Shown here: one piece after another, positions 63,150 through 64,000 of the stretch
Numbering within the stretch: position 1 is the stretch's first letter
Layout: the number at the start of each line of letters is the position of its first letter
DNA from: Caenorhabditis elegans
Taxonomy: Eukaryota > Nematoda > Chromadorea > Rhabditida > Rhabditidae
DNA: 64,000 bases
Direction of reading: 5' to 3'
Assembly: GCF_000002985.6 (NCBI RefSeq)
Contig: NC_003283.11
Location: 12,772,001 to 12,836,000, forward strand
Made by a program: the position numbers and the translations under genes
The notes under the pieces: generated by a model
Told to the model about the DNA's origin: nothing
What the model saw: only the letters and a program-made list of their open reading frames with translations
Databases searched by the model: none

Positions 63150-63707
63150 AACATTTTTTTTTTTTGAAGATGTAGCATTTGTAAATCATTTTTTATCCCG
63201 AATCCTCTGTTTTAAAATCCCCACACTTTGCGAATGGTCGTCCCTCAGCACATTTGCAACAGCCATACATATTTCGCAACCCTCTTCTCAAAAATTGTTA
63301 CTACCACGTCGACATATATTTTGAGAGATTATTTTATAAATATATACTTTCTGATATTTCTGAAGACATCTTCAAACATTTTCAAAACTAAATATTTACA
63401 TATGTTACTTTATGTTCGCGTGTATTCCAAAACAATGTTGTCATTTTACCTACAGAAATTGCAGACATTTGTTCTTAAAGGTGGACTACTCCAGTGGCGA
63501 AACGACTAAAAACCATTCCTATGGGACTGAAATGATCAAATATCATAATGAAACGTTAAGAAAAAGTTATTTCTAGTCAAAATAGCGGTGAAATCTCAGT
63601 GTTCAATTATTTCTTTAGGAAGTCGTCGATAAATTTTTTTGTCTTTCTTTTTCCTCAAAAATCTAATTTATTAAAATAAATTTTCATTTTCAGGTAACAA
63701 TTGGATA

Positions 63708-64000
63708 ATGTGGAAATTACTTCAGGATCTTTTAGAAACAATTTTTCCACCATCAGAACCCACAAGGTAAGCTTGAATAGTTTTTGTTAAAACCCAATTT
63801 TTATTTTTTAGAGAAGTACAATCCAGCTATAACAATTCATATTATAGAAGAGATTACGAAGAAGAAGAAGACGACGTTCAACAATATCATACATCGCACA
63901 TAGCATCTATAAAATCTTCACAAACAACGTCATATAGATCATCGGTTGTTCAAGTATGTAATCACAAATTCAATTTTTTTGATGCATTTTTAAAAAAATT
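63708..64000 (+). CDS. 5' end of an unrecognised gene, cut by window edge
   Basis: Two exons in phase: 63708-63766 (MWKLLQDLLETIFPPSEPTR) and 63812-63953, which ends in CAA before a GTATGT donor, so the gene continues beyond the window. An acceptor-like TTTTCAG precedes the ATG by about 15 bases, suggesting a 5' UTR exon or trans-splicing. The second exon is rich in Tyr, Ser and acidic residues (DYEEEEDDVQQY then SSQTTSYRSS). No domain is recognisable from this short part. Confidence 0.6.

Larger units (their letters stand above)
62439..63707. other. Spacer with a 35-bp direct repeat
   Basis: AT-rich downstream and upstream flanks. It contains two identical 35-bp copies at 62826-62860 and 63115-63149. 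No coding sequence was recognised; the frames at 62979-63509 have no splice support. Confidence 0.45.

Noticed and set aside
1-64000. CRISPR arrays, bacterial operons or ribosome binding sites
   Set aside because: The window is spliced eukaryotic DNA; no regularly spaced repeats or prokaryotic gene structure were seen.

Overview
The window looks like nematode nuclear DNA, most likely Caenorhabditis. It is AT-rich. Most genes have many exons, with short introns, TTTTCAG-type acceptors and GTRAGT donors. The gene content is typical of Caenorhabditis: tandem UDP-glucuronosyltransferases (UGTs), Sre and Srbc-type chemoreceptors, and a mariner transposon. From memory, a two-domain fkb gene next to a UGT run, with an aldo-keto reductase and further UGTs nearby, resembles the ZC455/ZC443 part of C. 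elegans chromosome V. I could not check this, so most symbols are left blank.

Layout. 1.5-10.9 kb (+): a 16-exon gene for a 918-residue PEAK/PRAG1-like pseudokinase, with a tRNA-Ser(UGA) antisense in one intron. 11.2-12.5 kb (-): an Sre chemoreceptor. 13.3-15.0 kb (-): an ER-lumenal two-domain FKBP ending in RDEL. 15.3-18.5 kb (-): two tandem Srbc-type receptors. 18.7-28.2 kb (-): four tandem UGTs, the second with a 1-nt frameshift. 28.7-31.0 kb: a chemoreceptor pseudogene whose first exon is split by a 1,239-bp dead mariner. 31.6-36.4 kb (+): three more receptors of that family, two with broken frames. 36.5-38.1 kb (-): an aldo-keto reductase. 38.4-47.0 kb (-): three paralogues of a family I do not recognise. 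48.3-58.1 kb (+): three UGTs, with a possible small acidic-protein gene on the other strand at 50.9-51.5 kb. 58.9-62.4 kb (+): a UPF1-like SF1 helicase with a net 1-nt shift in the helicase core. 63.7 kb to the edge (+): the first two exons of an unknown gene.

How the genes fit together. The seven UGT genes and the reductase suit detoxification of small lipophilic compounds. All seven UGTs share a signal peptide, a C-terminal membrane anchor and a KxKxx ER-retrieval tail, and GATA-type sites lie close upstream of their starts. The receptor genes are an expanding and decaying environmental-sensing family. I joined exons by hand and checked splice phase at each junction. Where a phase fails I say so, because it means either a decayed gene or a base error in the assembly.

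The most notable items are the mariner insertion with its recoverable empty site, the three-gene unknown family with a near-identical C-terminal tail and a shared upstream element in two members, and the four independent single-base frame breaks.
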